DNA of 18,614 nucleotides from an uncultured Eubacteriales bacterium (GTDB lineage Bacteria; Bacillota; Clostridia; Monoglobales; Monoglobaceae), in NCBI GenBank assembly GCA_900542675.1, contig UQOT01000040.1, positions 1-18,614 on the forward strand. The letters are read 5' to 3'. The notes under the pieces were generated by a model that was given only the letters and a program-made list of their open reading frames with translations, did no database searches and was not told the DNA's origin. A program made the position numbers and the translations under genes. Below are positions 1-6,117 of this stretch, one piece after another; within the stretch, counting starts at the first letter, position 1, and each line of letters starts with the position of its first letter.

Positions 1-26
1 AAACATAGGACGCTGCCAATTTCTTA

Positions 27-55
27 CCTCTGACCTTCTCGGTCAGAGGTTTTTT
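27..55 (+). terminator. Rho-independent terminator of an upstream gene
   Basis: A perfect 9-bp stem (CCTCTGACC at 27-35, GGTCAGAGG at 41-49) with the 5-nt loop TTCTC is followed by TTTTTT at 50-55. A26 can pair with T50 to extend the stem. It must end a plus-strand gene lying left of the window, since no coding region can be recognised in bases 1-26. Confidence 0.9.
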
Positions 56-283
56 ATATCTTATATGCGAACTGACGGATATTATCCGCTCCTTATACTG
101 CCCCAAAAGTCTGAATTTAGCATAACATTAGAGTGAATGTATGTAGGGATCGACGACTTCGGCGTTCCATTTGTAAAGATCTTCGGGCTGTATACACAGG
201 GTCTTGCTTACGGATTAAATCAAGCTGATGCTGTGTAGATTTCCTGTTGCTATTGGTTGCTGTAAGATGAAGCAATTTTTTAC
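56..283. other. Intergenic stretch with no gene recognised
   Basis: Between the terminator and the lipoprotein promoter I see no coding region with a ribosome binding site. The only structured part is the degenerate repeat copy at about 143-168. The remainder (169-283) shows no convincing hairpin, riboswitch or operator. Confidence 0.5.
143..168 (+). repeat. Degenerate copy of the GTAGGGA dispersed palindromic repeat
   Basis: The 26 bases starting GTAGGGATCGACGAC and ending CGGCGTTCC match the reverse complement of the element at 1283-1312 (GTAGGGAACGACGACCCCGG, then CGTTCC) except at three positions. The matching right arm (CCCTACGAAC...) has decayed, so this copy is only about half an element. 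It lies in non-coding DNA upstream of the SH3 lipoprotein. Confidence 0.65.
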
Positions 284-312
284 TTGTGATTTGTGTCTTA
301 GTATATTATAAT
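284..312 (+). promoter_or_regulatory. Sigma-A type promoter of the SH3 lipoprotein gene
   Basis: A -35 box TTGTGA (284-289) and a perfect -10 box TATAAT (307-312) are separated by exactly 17 bases. The predicted transcription start is near 319, giving a leader of about 28 bases before the ATG at 347, with the ribosome binding site GGAGGG at 334-339. Confidence 0.75.
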
Positions 313-346
313 AAATATATTAAGTATTTCTATGGAGGGAAGATTT

Positions 347-1114
347 ATGTTTATGAGAAGAAATATTTTGCGCGGTTTTGCGGTTGGGTGTGCGGTTACA
401 GCTGTGTTTATGCTGAGCGGTTGTTCTGCGGCTGATACTATTGCAGGATTGCTTCACAGTCAGGTTTCACAGACGGATACGGATACTCAGCCCACGCCGA
501 CCCCGGATAATTCGATAAAGTATTATATGTATGTGGTGAACTGCAAAACCTCAATAACATTGCGTACTGAGCCGAATGTAAATTCTGCAGAAATGACGCA
601 AATTCCGTACGGTACACCTGTCGGTATTATTGCTGACGGAATGAATGGATTTTATAAGGTGAGCTATAACGGAATGATTGGTTATGCGTCGTCGGCGTAT
701 CTTTCAACAGTTTTGCCTGCTCCCGTACAGCAACAGCCGGTTCAGCAGGCGACGGCAAACGTAAGTCCGCGTGATGCCGAGGAGTTTGTTGCAGCTTCGC
801 TCAGAGCGTTTGTAAACGGTATAAATACGGGTGACACATCTTATATTTCGTGGTATTTCACGGGTGATGAGGCGGTTCAGGAGAAAAAGACGCACGATGA
901 AATTTCGGGGATTGTATTATCCGAGCAGATTCTGTCACTGAGTTGTCACAGCGGAACTATTGTATCATCCAGCAGGGCGACTGTGGTCAGAGACTCGACA
1001 ATCAGAGTTACATATGACGACGGAAGGGTCAAGGACGTTACAGAAAGCTATTTATACACGCTCCAAATTTCCGCCGACGGAACAATGCGAATAATCGAGC
1101 TTGAGGAAAGATAA
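347..1114 (+). CDS. SH3-domain lipoprotein with an NTF2-like C-terminal domain
   Basis: A 255-residue exported lipoprotein, probably tethered to the outer face of the membrane and contacting the cell wall. The N-terminus has basic residues (MRRN), a hydrophobic stretch and the lipobox LSGC with the acylated Cys at residue 26. A Thr/Pro-rich linker leads to a bacterial SH3 (SH3b) domain at about 57-120, with the typical LRTEPN, YGTPV and GYASSAYL segments. Residues about 140-255 (DAEEFVAASLRAFVNGINTG onward) resemble NTF2-like domains of TcaA/YvbJ-type envelope proteins; that assignment is less certain. SH3b domains usually bind peptidoglycan, so a role in cell-wall sensing or remodelling is inferred. 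An upstream in-frame ATG at 332 overlaps the GGAGGG site, so 347 was chosen (spacing 7). The gene stands alone with its own promoter. Confidence 0.88.
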   Translation: MFMRRNILRGFAVGCAVTAVFMLSGCSAADTIAGLLHSQVSQTDTDTQPTPTPDNSIKYYMYVVNCKTSITLRTEPNVNSAEMTQIPYGTPVGIIADGMNGFYKVSYNGMIGYASSAYLSTVLPAPVQQQPVQQATANVSPRDAEEFVAASLRAFVNGINTGDTSYISWYFTGDEAVQEKKTHDEISGIVLSEQILSLSCHSGTIVSSSRATVVRDSTIRVTYDDGRVKDVTESYLYTLQISADGTMRIIELEER

Positions 1115-1229
1115 AAAGAGGATGTCCCCCGATTTTATCGGGAACATTCCCGCCTGTTCAATAATGGTTATGCATTTATTGTTTATATTGATTTGTTTTA
1201 GTTTTGAAAAAATTATAGTAATATAAATA

Positions 1230-1312
1230 CTTCAGACTGTCGATAAAGTCAATTTTGTGAGATGTTTAAGCGTTAAAAGTTCGTAGGGAACGCCGGGGTC
1301 GTCGTTCCCTAC
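1230..1312 (-). repeat. Dispersed palindromic repeat (long copy, minus orientation)
   Basis: Read on the minus strand, this begins with an imperfect palindrome (GTAGGGAACG at one end, CGTTCCCTAC at the other, 1283-1312). It continues with a conserved tail of about 55 bases: CCCTACGAACTTTTAACGC, then TTAAACATCTCACAAAATTG and a segment ending in ACAGTCTGAAG. The same palindrome and tail occur in plus orientation at 12404-12487 with scattered mismatches, so the element is longer than the palindrome. No transposase is nearby; it resembles a MITE/REP-like element. It supplies the 3' end of the zinc-ribbon gene at 1266-1613. Confidence 0.8.
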
Positions 1313-1613
1313 ACACGTTCACTCTCTTCCATTCAATCATTTCAAAAATAGTTATTCCATCAGACGCCCACAAGATATCTATTTTAAATGTTTTTGTAAG
1401 AGCACAAATTAGACATATTATCATCAGAACAATTGAAATGAGGTCTTTGATAACGCAATTTTGTCCCGATAATTCAGATAACGGTTTATTTCTAATTATT
1501 TCATCTATATATCCGCGTTCGCTAACTTGAAAGTCTTTTTCTAATTTTGCTCCGCATTTTGTACAAAATGTTTGATTGTCCGGCATTTTGCTGCCGCATT
1601 TAGTGCAAAACAT
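1266..1613 (-). CDS. Zinc-ribbon membrane protein with a repeat-derived C-terminus
   Basis: A 115-residue protein. Residues 3-20 form a zinc ribbon of the YvbJ/zinc_ribbon_2 type (two CxxC knuckles, FCTKCGSK and FCTKCGAK). Residues about 55-75 (VIKDLISIVLMIICLICALT) form one transmembrane helix, and 77-92 is a further hydrophobic stretch. The start is well supported by GGGAG nine bases before the ATG. The last 15 codons (CRERRPRRSLRTFNA) are translated from the dispersed repeat at 1230-1312 and look unlike the rest, so the original C-terminus was probably cut or replaced when the element inserted. It follows the frameshifted lipoprotein gene by 15 bases and ends the minus-strand cluster. The function is unknown. 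Confidence 0.7.
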   Translation of the reverse strand: MFCTKCGSKMPDNQTFCTKCGAKLEKDFQVSERGYIDEIIRNKPLSELSGQNCVIKDLISIVLMIICLICALTKTFKIDILWASDGITIFEMIEWKRVNVCRERRPRRSLRTFNA

Positions 1614-1628
1614 ATTTCTTTACTCCCT

Positions 1629-2104
1629 TCATTTATCCGACTTTATATCTTCTATAAACCAATCGGATTTTTCTTTTTTCATTGATATAAGAACTTTTTC
1701 CGCAAAATTTCCCATACCTGTTTTATCGCTATAGCTTAAAACGGTATTAACATTTGCAGTTTCGTCTGATGTAAGAGTTATATTCATTTCGCTTGCTTTT
1801 AACAAATCACCTTCCGAAATAACTCCGACGGCAACACCAAATATGTCAGACAGCTTTATACTGAAACCTGTTTTCCCTATAAGAGCGTTTGTCATATTCA
1901 TAGCCGACTCATAAGTATTCTTGGTTTTGGAATCCAGACATTTTACGCCCCCTCCATATCGCCGGCATTATATGCTTCAAAAAATGCCCCAATCCGGCGA
2001 TTGATTAGTTCCTCATCGGTTTTATTTATATTACAGCCTGCTACAGTCATAACAGTTATAATTGTCGCTATTGTCAAGATAACAATATTTTTAAATTTCC
2101 TCAT
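1629..2104 (-). pseudogene. Small lipoprotein gene interrupted by a one-base frameshift
   Basis: Two reading frames join into one plausible lipoprotein of about 158 residues. The N-terminal part (ATG at 2104, GGAGG six bases upstream) has a signal peptide with lipobox VAGC, then EELINRRIGAFFEAYNAGDM. It stops at 1943-1945. The other frame continues directly with VKCLDSKTKNTYESAMNMTN and ends at 1629. One extra G in the G5 run at 1948-1952 (C5 on the plus strand) would restore the frame. The FFEAYNAGDM segment resembles NTF2-like domains, in which a small extracytoplasmic domain follows a lipid anchor. Loss of one G in a homopolymer may be a true mutation, a slippage variant or a read error. 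The start overlaps the 51-residue zinc-ribbon gene by 14 bases, which suggests translational coupling. The ligand and role are unknown. Confidence 0.75.
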
Positions 2105-2246
2105 AATCATCCTCCGCTTTGCGCTTATCAATATTCAAAGAAGCTCCGCAATTGCGGCAAAACAAATCTGTTTTTTCATTCGTGCAGCCGCACTGACATA
2201 TTATTCCGTCAATAATTTGCTGAATTTCGTTTGATGACGTGTTCAC
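2091..2246 (-). CDS. 51-residue zinc-ribbon protein, GTG start
   Basis: A short gene with the non-ATG start GTG at 2246, nine bases after the strong ribosome binding site GGGAGG. The protein begins VNTSSNEIQQIIDGI. It then has a four-plus-cysteine knuckle (CQCGC at residues 17-21, FCRNCG at 29-34) typical of a small zinc ribbon, and a charged tail ending DDYEEI. The nearby ATG reads ATG GTG TGA and stops at once, so it is not the start. The stop (2091-2093) lies inside the following lipoprotein gene, whose ATG at 2104 overlaps by 14 bases, an arrangement typical of coupled operon genes. A hairpin terminator sits 24 bases upstream of the GTG. The cysteines suggest zinc binding; the function is unknown. 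Confidence 0.62.
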   Translation of the reverse strand: MNTSSNEIQQIIDGIICQCGCTNEKTDLFCRNCGASLNIDKRKAEDDYEEI

Positions 2247-2269
2247 ACCATTCTACCTCCCACAAAAAT

Positions 2270-2310
2270 CATATAACTGCGGATAAAAGCGTTTTATCCA
2301 CAGTTATATG
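2270..2310 (-). terminator. Strong hairpin terminator inside the minus-strand cluster
   Basis: A 10-bp arm (CATATAACTG at 2270-2279, CAGTTATATG at 2301-2310) and an 8-bp arm (GGATAAAA at 2281-2288, TTTTATCC at 2292-2299) form one long stem with a single C/A mismatch and the loop GCG. On the minus strand it is followed by ATTTTTGTGG, on the plus strand by AAATTTTTTATTT, so it could work both ways. It follows the Cys-rich gene's stop codon (2322) by 11 bases. It stands immediately before the ribosome binding site of the 51-residue zinc-ribbon gene, so it may only partly stop transcription. Confidence 0.82.
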
Positions 2311-2321
2311 AAATTTTTTAT

Positions 2322-2456
2322 TTACTTTTGCTTAAACTTCCAGCAATATTCATCTGCGCGCATATGCTTTTTATGGTAAGTGCAATACCATTTATTATTT
2401 GCACTGCTGTCATAATCGGCATATATGCATCTGCAACACATTCTATATTCTGCCAT
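2322..2456 (-). CDS. 44-residue Cys-rich small protein
   Basis: A short ATG-started gene with a very strong ribosome binding site (GGGGAGGG, seven bases before the ATG at 2456). The protein starts MAEYRMCCRCIYAD and continues with WYCTYHKKHMRADEYCWKFK. The spacing C-x2-C, C-x2-H and a last Cys followed by W resembles small zinc-binding proteins with one CxxC knuckle, a C-x2-H knuckle and a final cysteine, but I do not recognise the family. It lies 36 bases after the coiled-coil membrane gene in the same direction and is followed at once by the hairpin terminator, so it is probably the last gene of the unit starting at 4016. The function is unknown. Confidence 0.65.
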   Translation of the reverse strand: MAEYRMCCRCIYADYDSSANNKWYCTYHKKHMRADEYCWKFKQK

Positions 2457-2492
2457 TGTAATCCCTCCCCTCATAATTTATCATATAAGCCT

Positions 2493-3467
2493 TTATGACA
2501 TATATTTTTGATATGTTACATAAGCCATATATTTTTCACAATTTGCAATTTGTTCGGTTTGGTATTTTATAATATCAAGATTTTTGTTAACATCTTTGCG
2601 AAATCCGGTTATGTTGTTATTTATTCCGTTTAGAAGTTCGTGCGTTCTGCTTTGTGCTTCCTGCATACGTTCGTAAAACACCGTCTGGTTTTGCCTAATC
2701 ATATCCAGCTTCTGTATAGCTTCATTCAGCTTACTTATTATAAGTCCTCTGTATATTTCATCTTCATACATATTAATTGCTCCGATATCCGCTGTTACCG
2801 GATTACGTTCAAGAGAATATGTGCGTTTATTCAGAATGTAATCATAAAACATACAAATAGGCAGCATACTGCGATACTTAATCGGAATAATATTCATATT
2901 ATAGTAGCTGCTGAGTGTTTCAGATGTAACTTTAAGAGTTTTTTGCATCGCGGAACAGTCGTTTTGAAGCTTAGGAATAGCAGCTTGTAAGTTTTTAATT
3001 TCTGTGTCGCAGTTGATGATATTAACATCATCCATAAGCTTAATCTTTTCTATTTTCTTTATTTCTGCTGCTTTTCGTTTTTTTAAAATGTTCCTCCATA
3101 TACGCAACGGGAAAAAACCGCCGATTAATATGCCGATTATGCTCATAACAGCCGTTAACGCAACAGATTGGCGTGTAATATAATATGTTAATCCGCCTAA
3201 GATAATTGCACCCATAAACGCACAATAATATATTCCCAAATAGGCAAGCCACTTTCCGCTTTTGCTTACAGTTACATTCTCCGCCGATAAGCTGCTGCGA
3301 TTTGATTGTTTTGCCGCATTTACAATAATAAGGTTATTACCGTTAATTTTGTTTCTGCAAGATTTTATTTGATTATTTATTGAACGTATGGTTTTTTCCT
3401 GAATATATTTGTTCTTTTCCAAATCCATAACCGTACCTAAATAATTAAGTAATACTTGTGTTTCCAT
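2493..3467 (-). CDS. Coiled-coil protein with two transmembrane helices
   Basis: A 324-residue protein that I cannot assign to a named family. Residues 15-45 are a charged helix (DLEKNKYIQEKTIRSINNQI). Two hydrophobic segments at about 74-96 and 101-121 form a hairpin in the membrane. A basic stretch (RNILKKRKAAEIKKIEKIK) then starts a coiled coil at about 128-190. Another helical segment near 245-320 (KLNEAIQKLDMIRQNQTVFY onward) is also predicted to coil. The topology puts both long helical arms on the same, probably cytoplasmic, side. The ATG at 3467 is preferred over the GTG at 3476 because the site GAGG lies eight bases before it. It follows the TM2 gene by 21 bases, so they are likely co-transcribed. 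AT-rich composition sets it apart from the metabolic genes to the right. Confidence 0.75.
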   Translation of the reverse strand: METQVLLNYLGTVMDLEKNKYIQEKTIRSINNQIKSCRNKINGNNLIIVNAAKQSNRSSLSAENVTVSKSGKWLAYLGIYYCAFMGAIILGGLTYYITRQSVALTAVMSIIGILIGGFFPLRIWRNILKKRKAAEIKKIEKIKLMDDVNIINCDTEIKNLQAAIPKLQNDCSAMQKTLKVTSETLSSYYNMNIIPIKYRSMLPICMFYDYILNKRTYSLERNPVTADIGAINMYEDEIYRGLIISKLNEAIQKLDMIRQNQTVFYERMQEAQSRTHELLNGINNNITGFRKDVNKNLDIIKYQTEQIANCEKYMAYVTYQKYMS

Positions 3468-3488
3468 TGCTTGCACCTCGTATACCTT

Positions 3489-3974
3489 TTAATTATTATC
3501 CGGATCCATTGAATTCATAGTTTTTCTATGCGCTTTGACTAAATCTTTGGCGGCATCTCTGACTTCTTGATTATTAACTATATTTTTAATGGTATCAGTA
3601 TTAATATTTATATTTTTCTGTGTTTCTTGGCCTGTTATAAATGAGTGCATCTTATTGTAATTTTGGGTTTTAACGCTTTTTCCTATGATTGTAATATCTG
3701 CCAACCAGCCTATAAAGCATAAACCACATGTAAATAATTTAATAACCGCCCAAACATAATTTCCGCTGTAAAATCGGTCAATTCCAATCCAGCCTAAGCA
3801 TACCGAAAGAACAGTTGCCGTTATGGGGGATTTTAGTTTGAGTGATTTTATTTCGCTCATTGACTTGTCCGAATTTATAATCATTGATTTTACTCTATCA
3901 GCTTGTGAGTTATCAAAATACTTTCCGAATTCCTCCCAATATTTTTCTACTTCATATTTAAGTGTGTTTGTCAT
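3489..3974 (-). CDS. TM2-domain membrane protein
   Basis: A 161-residue protein with a TM2 domain at about 47-99. Two hydrophobic helices flank the conserved signature, visible as GWIGIDRFYSG (61-71) and GWLADI (89-94), including the Asp-Arg-Phe motif. The N-terminal 45 residues are a charged helix and the C-terminal 60 residues are soluble and Asn/Lys-rich. TM2 proteins are widespread membrane proteins with no established biochemical role in bacteria. The ATG at 3974 has GGAGG eight bases upstream; an in-frame ATG at 3989 overlaps that site and was rejected. It is the first gene of the minus-strand unit, about 35 bases downstream of the predicted transcription start. Confidence 0.85.
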   Translation of the reverse strand: MTNTLKYEVEKYWEEFGKYFDNSQADRVKSMIINSDKSMSEIKSLKLKSPITATVLSVCLGWIGIDRFYSGNYVWAVIKLFTCGLCFIGWLADITIIGKSVKTQNYNKMHSFITGQETQKNININTDTIKNIVNNQEVRDAAKDLVKAHRKTMNSMDPDNN

Positions 3975-3996
3975 TATTTTATCCTCCATTCTTATC

Positions 3997-4012
3997 AGGA
4001 ACCTTTATTCCT
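3997..4012. promoter_or_regulatory. Candidate operator: AGGAA/TTCCT inverted repeat over the start site
   Basis: AGGAA (3997-4001) and TTCCT (4008-4012) form an inverted repeat with a 6-base spacer, overlapping the predicted start of the minus-strand transcript (about 4009). Further TTCCT half-sites occur at 4031-4035, in the promoter spacer, and at 4063-4067, near the XRE gene. Repressor binding by the divergently encoded XRE protein is an inference. Confidence 0.4.
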
Positions 4013-4015
4013 AAC

Positions 4016-4044
4016 ATTATACTATTAATCTTCCTGTTTGTCAA
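4016..4044 (-). promoter_or_regulatory. Near-consensus sigma-A promoter of the minus-strand cluster
   Basis: On the minus strand TTGACA (4039-4044) and TATAAT (4016-4021) are separated by exactly 17 bases. Both boxes are perfect consensus. It fires leftward into the TM2 gene. Confidence 0.85.
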
Positions 4045-4092
4045 TAATTTTATGAAGTATAATTCCTGTATATTGCTTAAGGAGGAACAAAA

Positions 4093-4425
4093 ATGCTTAT
4101 TTTTGATTTTAGAAAAATAGGTAATAAATTGCTTGAAGTTCGGAAGAAGGCGGGATTGACTCAGGCGGAGGTTGCGGAATGCGCCGGTTTGTCGGACAGG
4201 ACATATGCGGATATTGAACGCGGGAATGTTAATATGCGGATAGAGACGTTTCTGCGCATTTGCAGGGCTCTTAATGTGACTCCTGATGATATTTTGACGG
4301 AAAGCGATAGTTTTGTCGATGAAAAGCAAGAAACTGTTTTTGAAAAATTGAATAATTGTTCCGCAAGGGAAAAGGAAACCGCGCTTGGATTACTTGAGGT
4401 GTATTTGAACTCGCTTATAATATAG
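4093..4425 (+). CDS. XRE-family helix-turn-helix transcriptional regulator
   Basis: A 110-residue DNA-binding protein. Residues about 7-62 form a Cro/C1-type helix-turn-helix domain: KLLEVRKKAGLTQAEVAECA, then LSDRTYADIERG (recognition helix region) and the ALNVTPDDIL end. The remaining 45 residues are a short helical tail (KQETVFEKLNNCSAREKETA), probably for dimerisation, with no catalytic domain. The start is set by AAGGAGG seven bases before the ATG. It is transcribed divergently from the TM2 cluster and shares a 118-base intergenic region with it, and it is followed after 68 bases by the MATE gene. It may control either neighbour or itself; the AGGAA/TTCCT repeats in the shared region are candidate sites. 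Confidence 0.88.
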   Translation: MLIFDFRKIGNKLLEVRKKAGLTQAEVAECAGLSDRTYADIERGNVNMRIETFLRICRALNVTPDDILTESDSFVDEKQETVFEKLNNCSAREKETALGLLEVYLNSLII

Positions 4426-4437
4426 TATTTCTTCTAC

Positions 4438-4466
4438 TTGACAAAAATTTTATATTTTCTTATAAT
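4438..4466 (+). promoter_or_regulatory. Consensus promoter of the MATE transporter gene
   Basis: TTGACA (4438-4443) and TATAAT (4461-4466) with exactly 17 bases between them. The predicted start near 4473 leaves a leader of about 20 bases with the ribosome binding site at 4484-4488. Possible starts at 4470 and 4476 would lie at or before the mRNA 5' end, which supports the ATG at 4494. Confidence 0.85.
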
Positions 4467-4493
4467 AAAGTGAGCATGGAAAGAGGAGATAAA

Positions 4494-5909
4494 ATGGCGA
4501 AAGAAATTGAAGAAGTGAAGGGAAATTCTGCGGAAATTGAGCTTAAGAAGGTTCGCGAGAACAAGATGGGTACTATGCCGATTGGCAGGCTGCTTATATC
4601 TATGTCTCTGCCGATTGTAATATCGATGCTTGTTCAGGCGCTTTATAATATCGTTGACAGCATATTTGTGTCGCGTATAGGCGAGGACGCGCTGACGGCG
4701 GTTTCGCTTGCTTTTCCGGTGCAGAATTTGATGATTGCGATTGCGAGCGGTACGGGCGTCGGCGTTAACGCGTTTTTGTCGAAATGCCTCGGTGCAAAGG
4801 ATTTTAAATATGCCAACAAGGCGGCGAACGTCAGCATTTTCTTGGCAATTATCAACTGGGTTGTGCTGTTGGTATTCGGTTTAACGCTGTCTAAGCAGTT
4901 CTTTGAAATTCAGACGTCAGACGCGGCTATAATTGAATACGGCCATCAGTATTTGAGTGTTGTAACGATATTTTCGTTCGGCTTATTCGGTCAGATGATG
5001 GGCGAGCGGCTGCTGCAGTCAACAGGTAAGACGGTATACTCTATGTTCACTCAGGGTATCGGTGCGGTTATTAATATAATCTTTGACCCGATTTTGATAT
5101 TCGGCCTTTGCGGTTTCCCGAAGATGGGAGTAACCGGCGCGGCGGCAGCAACGGTTTTGGGTCAGATTGTCGCGATGATACTCGCCGTTGTGTTTAACCA
5201 AAAGTGCAACAAGGAGCTTACGTTTAATCTTAAAAAAATACTGCCCGAGAAGCATATCGTTGCGAATATCTATAAAGTCGGCGTACCGTCAATGCTGATG
5301 GTAGCGATAGGCTCTGTTATGACGTTTTGTATGAACAAGATACTTATTGTCTTTTCGTCAACTGCGGCGGCGGTATTCGGCGTGTATTTCAAGCTTAACA
5401 GCTTTATATTTATGCCGATTTTCGGTATGAACAACGGTATGGTGCCGATAATTGCGTATAATTACGGAGCAGGCAAGCCGAAGCGCATAAAAAAGACGAT
5501 GAAGCTCAGTATTGCATACGCGATGTGTCTTATGATTATCGGATTTATTATCTTTCAGGTTATGCCGGACAAGCTCTTGGCTCTGTTTAAGGCGTCGGAG
5601 GATATGCTGGCAATAGGTGTGCCTGCACTCAGAATTATCAGTGTAAGCTTTATTGCGGCGGGATTTTGTATAGTTACTCTGTCGGTGCTTCAAGCGCTCG
5701 GTCAGGGAATGTACAGCCTTATAACCTCGGTGTCGCGTCAGCTTGTGATTTTGGTGCCCGTTGCGTTTCTTATGTCGCTTACCGGCAATCTTAATATGGT
5801 TTGGTTGTCAATCCCGATTGCAGAAATTGCTGCTGTAATACTTTGCGTAATATTTATGATAAAGACGTTTAAAAAGCTGGGGATTAACAACGTAGGGATT
5901 AGAGAATAG
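4494..5909 (+). CDS. MATE family multidrug/sodium antiporter
   Basis: A 471-residue inner-membrane protein of the MATE family, which exports cationic drugs or metabolites in exchange for Na+ or H+. After a charged N-terminus, two homologous six-helix halves are visible. The first opens with GRLLISMSLPIVISMLVQAL and YNIVDSIFVSRIGEDALTAV, a classic MatE signature; the second starts near residue 240 with NIYKVGVPSMLMVAIGSVM. The length fits the usual 440-480 residues, and the sequence is closest in style to MepA/NorM-like Clostridia members. AGGAG five bases before the ATG defines the start. The last codons (GGG ATT AGA GAA TAG) lie at the start of a dispersed repeat (5897-5933), so the repeat supplies the stop codon. 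The substrate cannot be told from the sequence. Confidence 0.93.
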   Translation: MAKEIEEVKGNSAEIELKKVRENKMGTMPIGRLLISMSLPIVISMLVQALYNIVDSIFVSRIGEDALTAVSLAFPVQNLMIAIASGTGVGVNAFLSKCLGAKDFKYANKAANVSIFLAIINWVVLLVFGLTLSKQFFEIQTSDAAIIEYGHQYLSVVTIFSFGLFGQMMGERLLQSTGKTVYSMFTQGIGAVINIIFDPILIFGLCGFPKMGVTGAAAATVLGQIVAMILAVVFNQKCNKELTFNLKKILPEKHIVANIYKVGVPSMLMVAIGSVMTFCMNKILIVFSSTAAAVFGVYFKLNSFIFMPIFGMNNGMVPIIAYNYGAGKPKRIKKTMKLSIAYAMCLMIIGFIIFQVMPDKLLALFKASEDMLAIGVPALRIISVSFIAAGFCIVTLSVLQALGQGMYSLITSVSRQLVILVPVAFLMSLTGNLNMVWLSIPIAEIAAVILCVIFMIKTFKKLGINNVGIRE

Positions 5910-5933
5910 CGAATACGCGTTATTAAGCACGCG
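5897..5933 (+). repeat. Short dispersed repeat with GATTAGAGA head and hairpin
   Basis: The segment GATTAGAGAATAGCGAATAC closely matches GATTAGAGATTAGGGATTAC at 9481-9500 (five differences), each followed by GCG and a small hairpin. Here the hairpin is CGCGT (5916-5920) and ACGCG (5929-5933). Both copies sit directly at the 3' end of a plus-strand gene. Confidence 0.55.
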
Positions 5934-5958
5934 CAACATTCCGACCGCGAATGTAGGA

Positions 5959-5986
5959 CTTCGACGTGAACGAAGCATCGCGATGC
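5959..5986. repeat. Pair of short palindromes between the MATE gene and rluB
   Basis: CTTCG (5959-5963) with CGAAG (5971-5975) is immediately followed by the perfect 12-base palindrome GCATCGCGATGC (5975-5986). No T-run follows, so it is not a typical terminator. It may be a decayed relative of the GTAGGGA element, since ATGTAGGACTTCGACG precedes it. The rest of 5934-6085 shows nothing else that I can support. Confidence 0.35.
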
Positions 5987-6085
5987 ATATTCATAGTGAC
6001 ATAATTAGATGGAATACAGATAGTAGATTGTTGAAAAACACTAATAATTGAGGGATTAATGGGAAAAATTTAGGAGCGATTTTTG

Positions 6086-6114
6086 TTGAATTTGAATATT
6101 AATTGAGATATAAT
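6086..6114 (+). promoter_or_regulatory. Sigma-A promoter of rluB and probably the carboxylase cluster
   Basis: TTGAAT (6086-6091) and TATAAT (6109-6114) are separated by 17 bases. The predicted start is near 6121, at the foot of a leader hairpin. Confidence 0.75.
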
Positions 6115-6117
6115 AAT

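Noticed and set aside
137..232. A 31-codon plus-strand frame (ATG at 137 to TAG) reading through the degenerate repeat
   Set aside because: No ribosome binding site, its first part is the repeat itself, and the peptide matches no family that I recognise.
1128..1142. Small hairpin CCCGAT-TTT-ATCGGG after the lipoprotein gene
   Set aside because: The stem is only 6 bp and no T-run follows on either strand, so I do not call it a terminator.
1943..1953. Programmed -1 ribosomal frameshift in the lipoprotein gene
   Set aside because: The run is GGGGGC, without a slippery X-XXY-YYZ heptamer in frame, so a one-base loss is simpler.
3979..4329. Minus-strand open frame opposite the XRE gene
   Set aside because: It is the reverse-strand shadow of the XRE gene, with no binding site and no recognisable domain.
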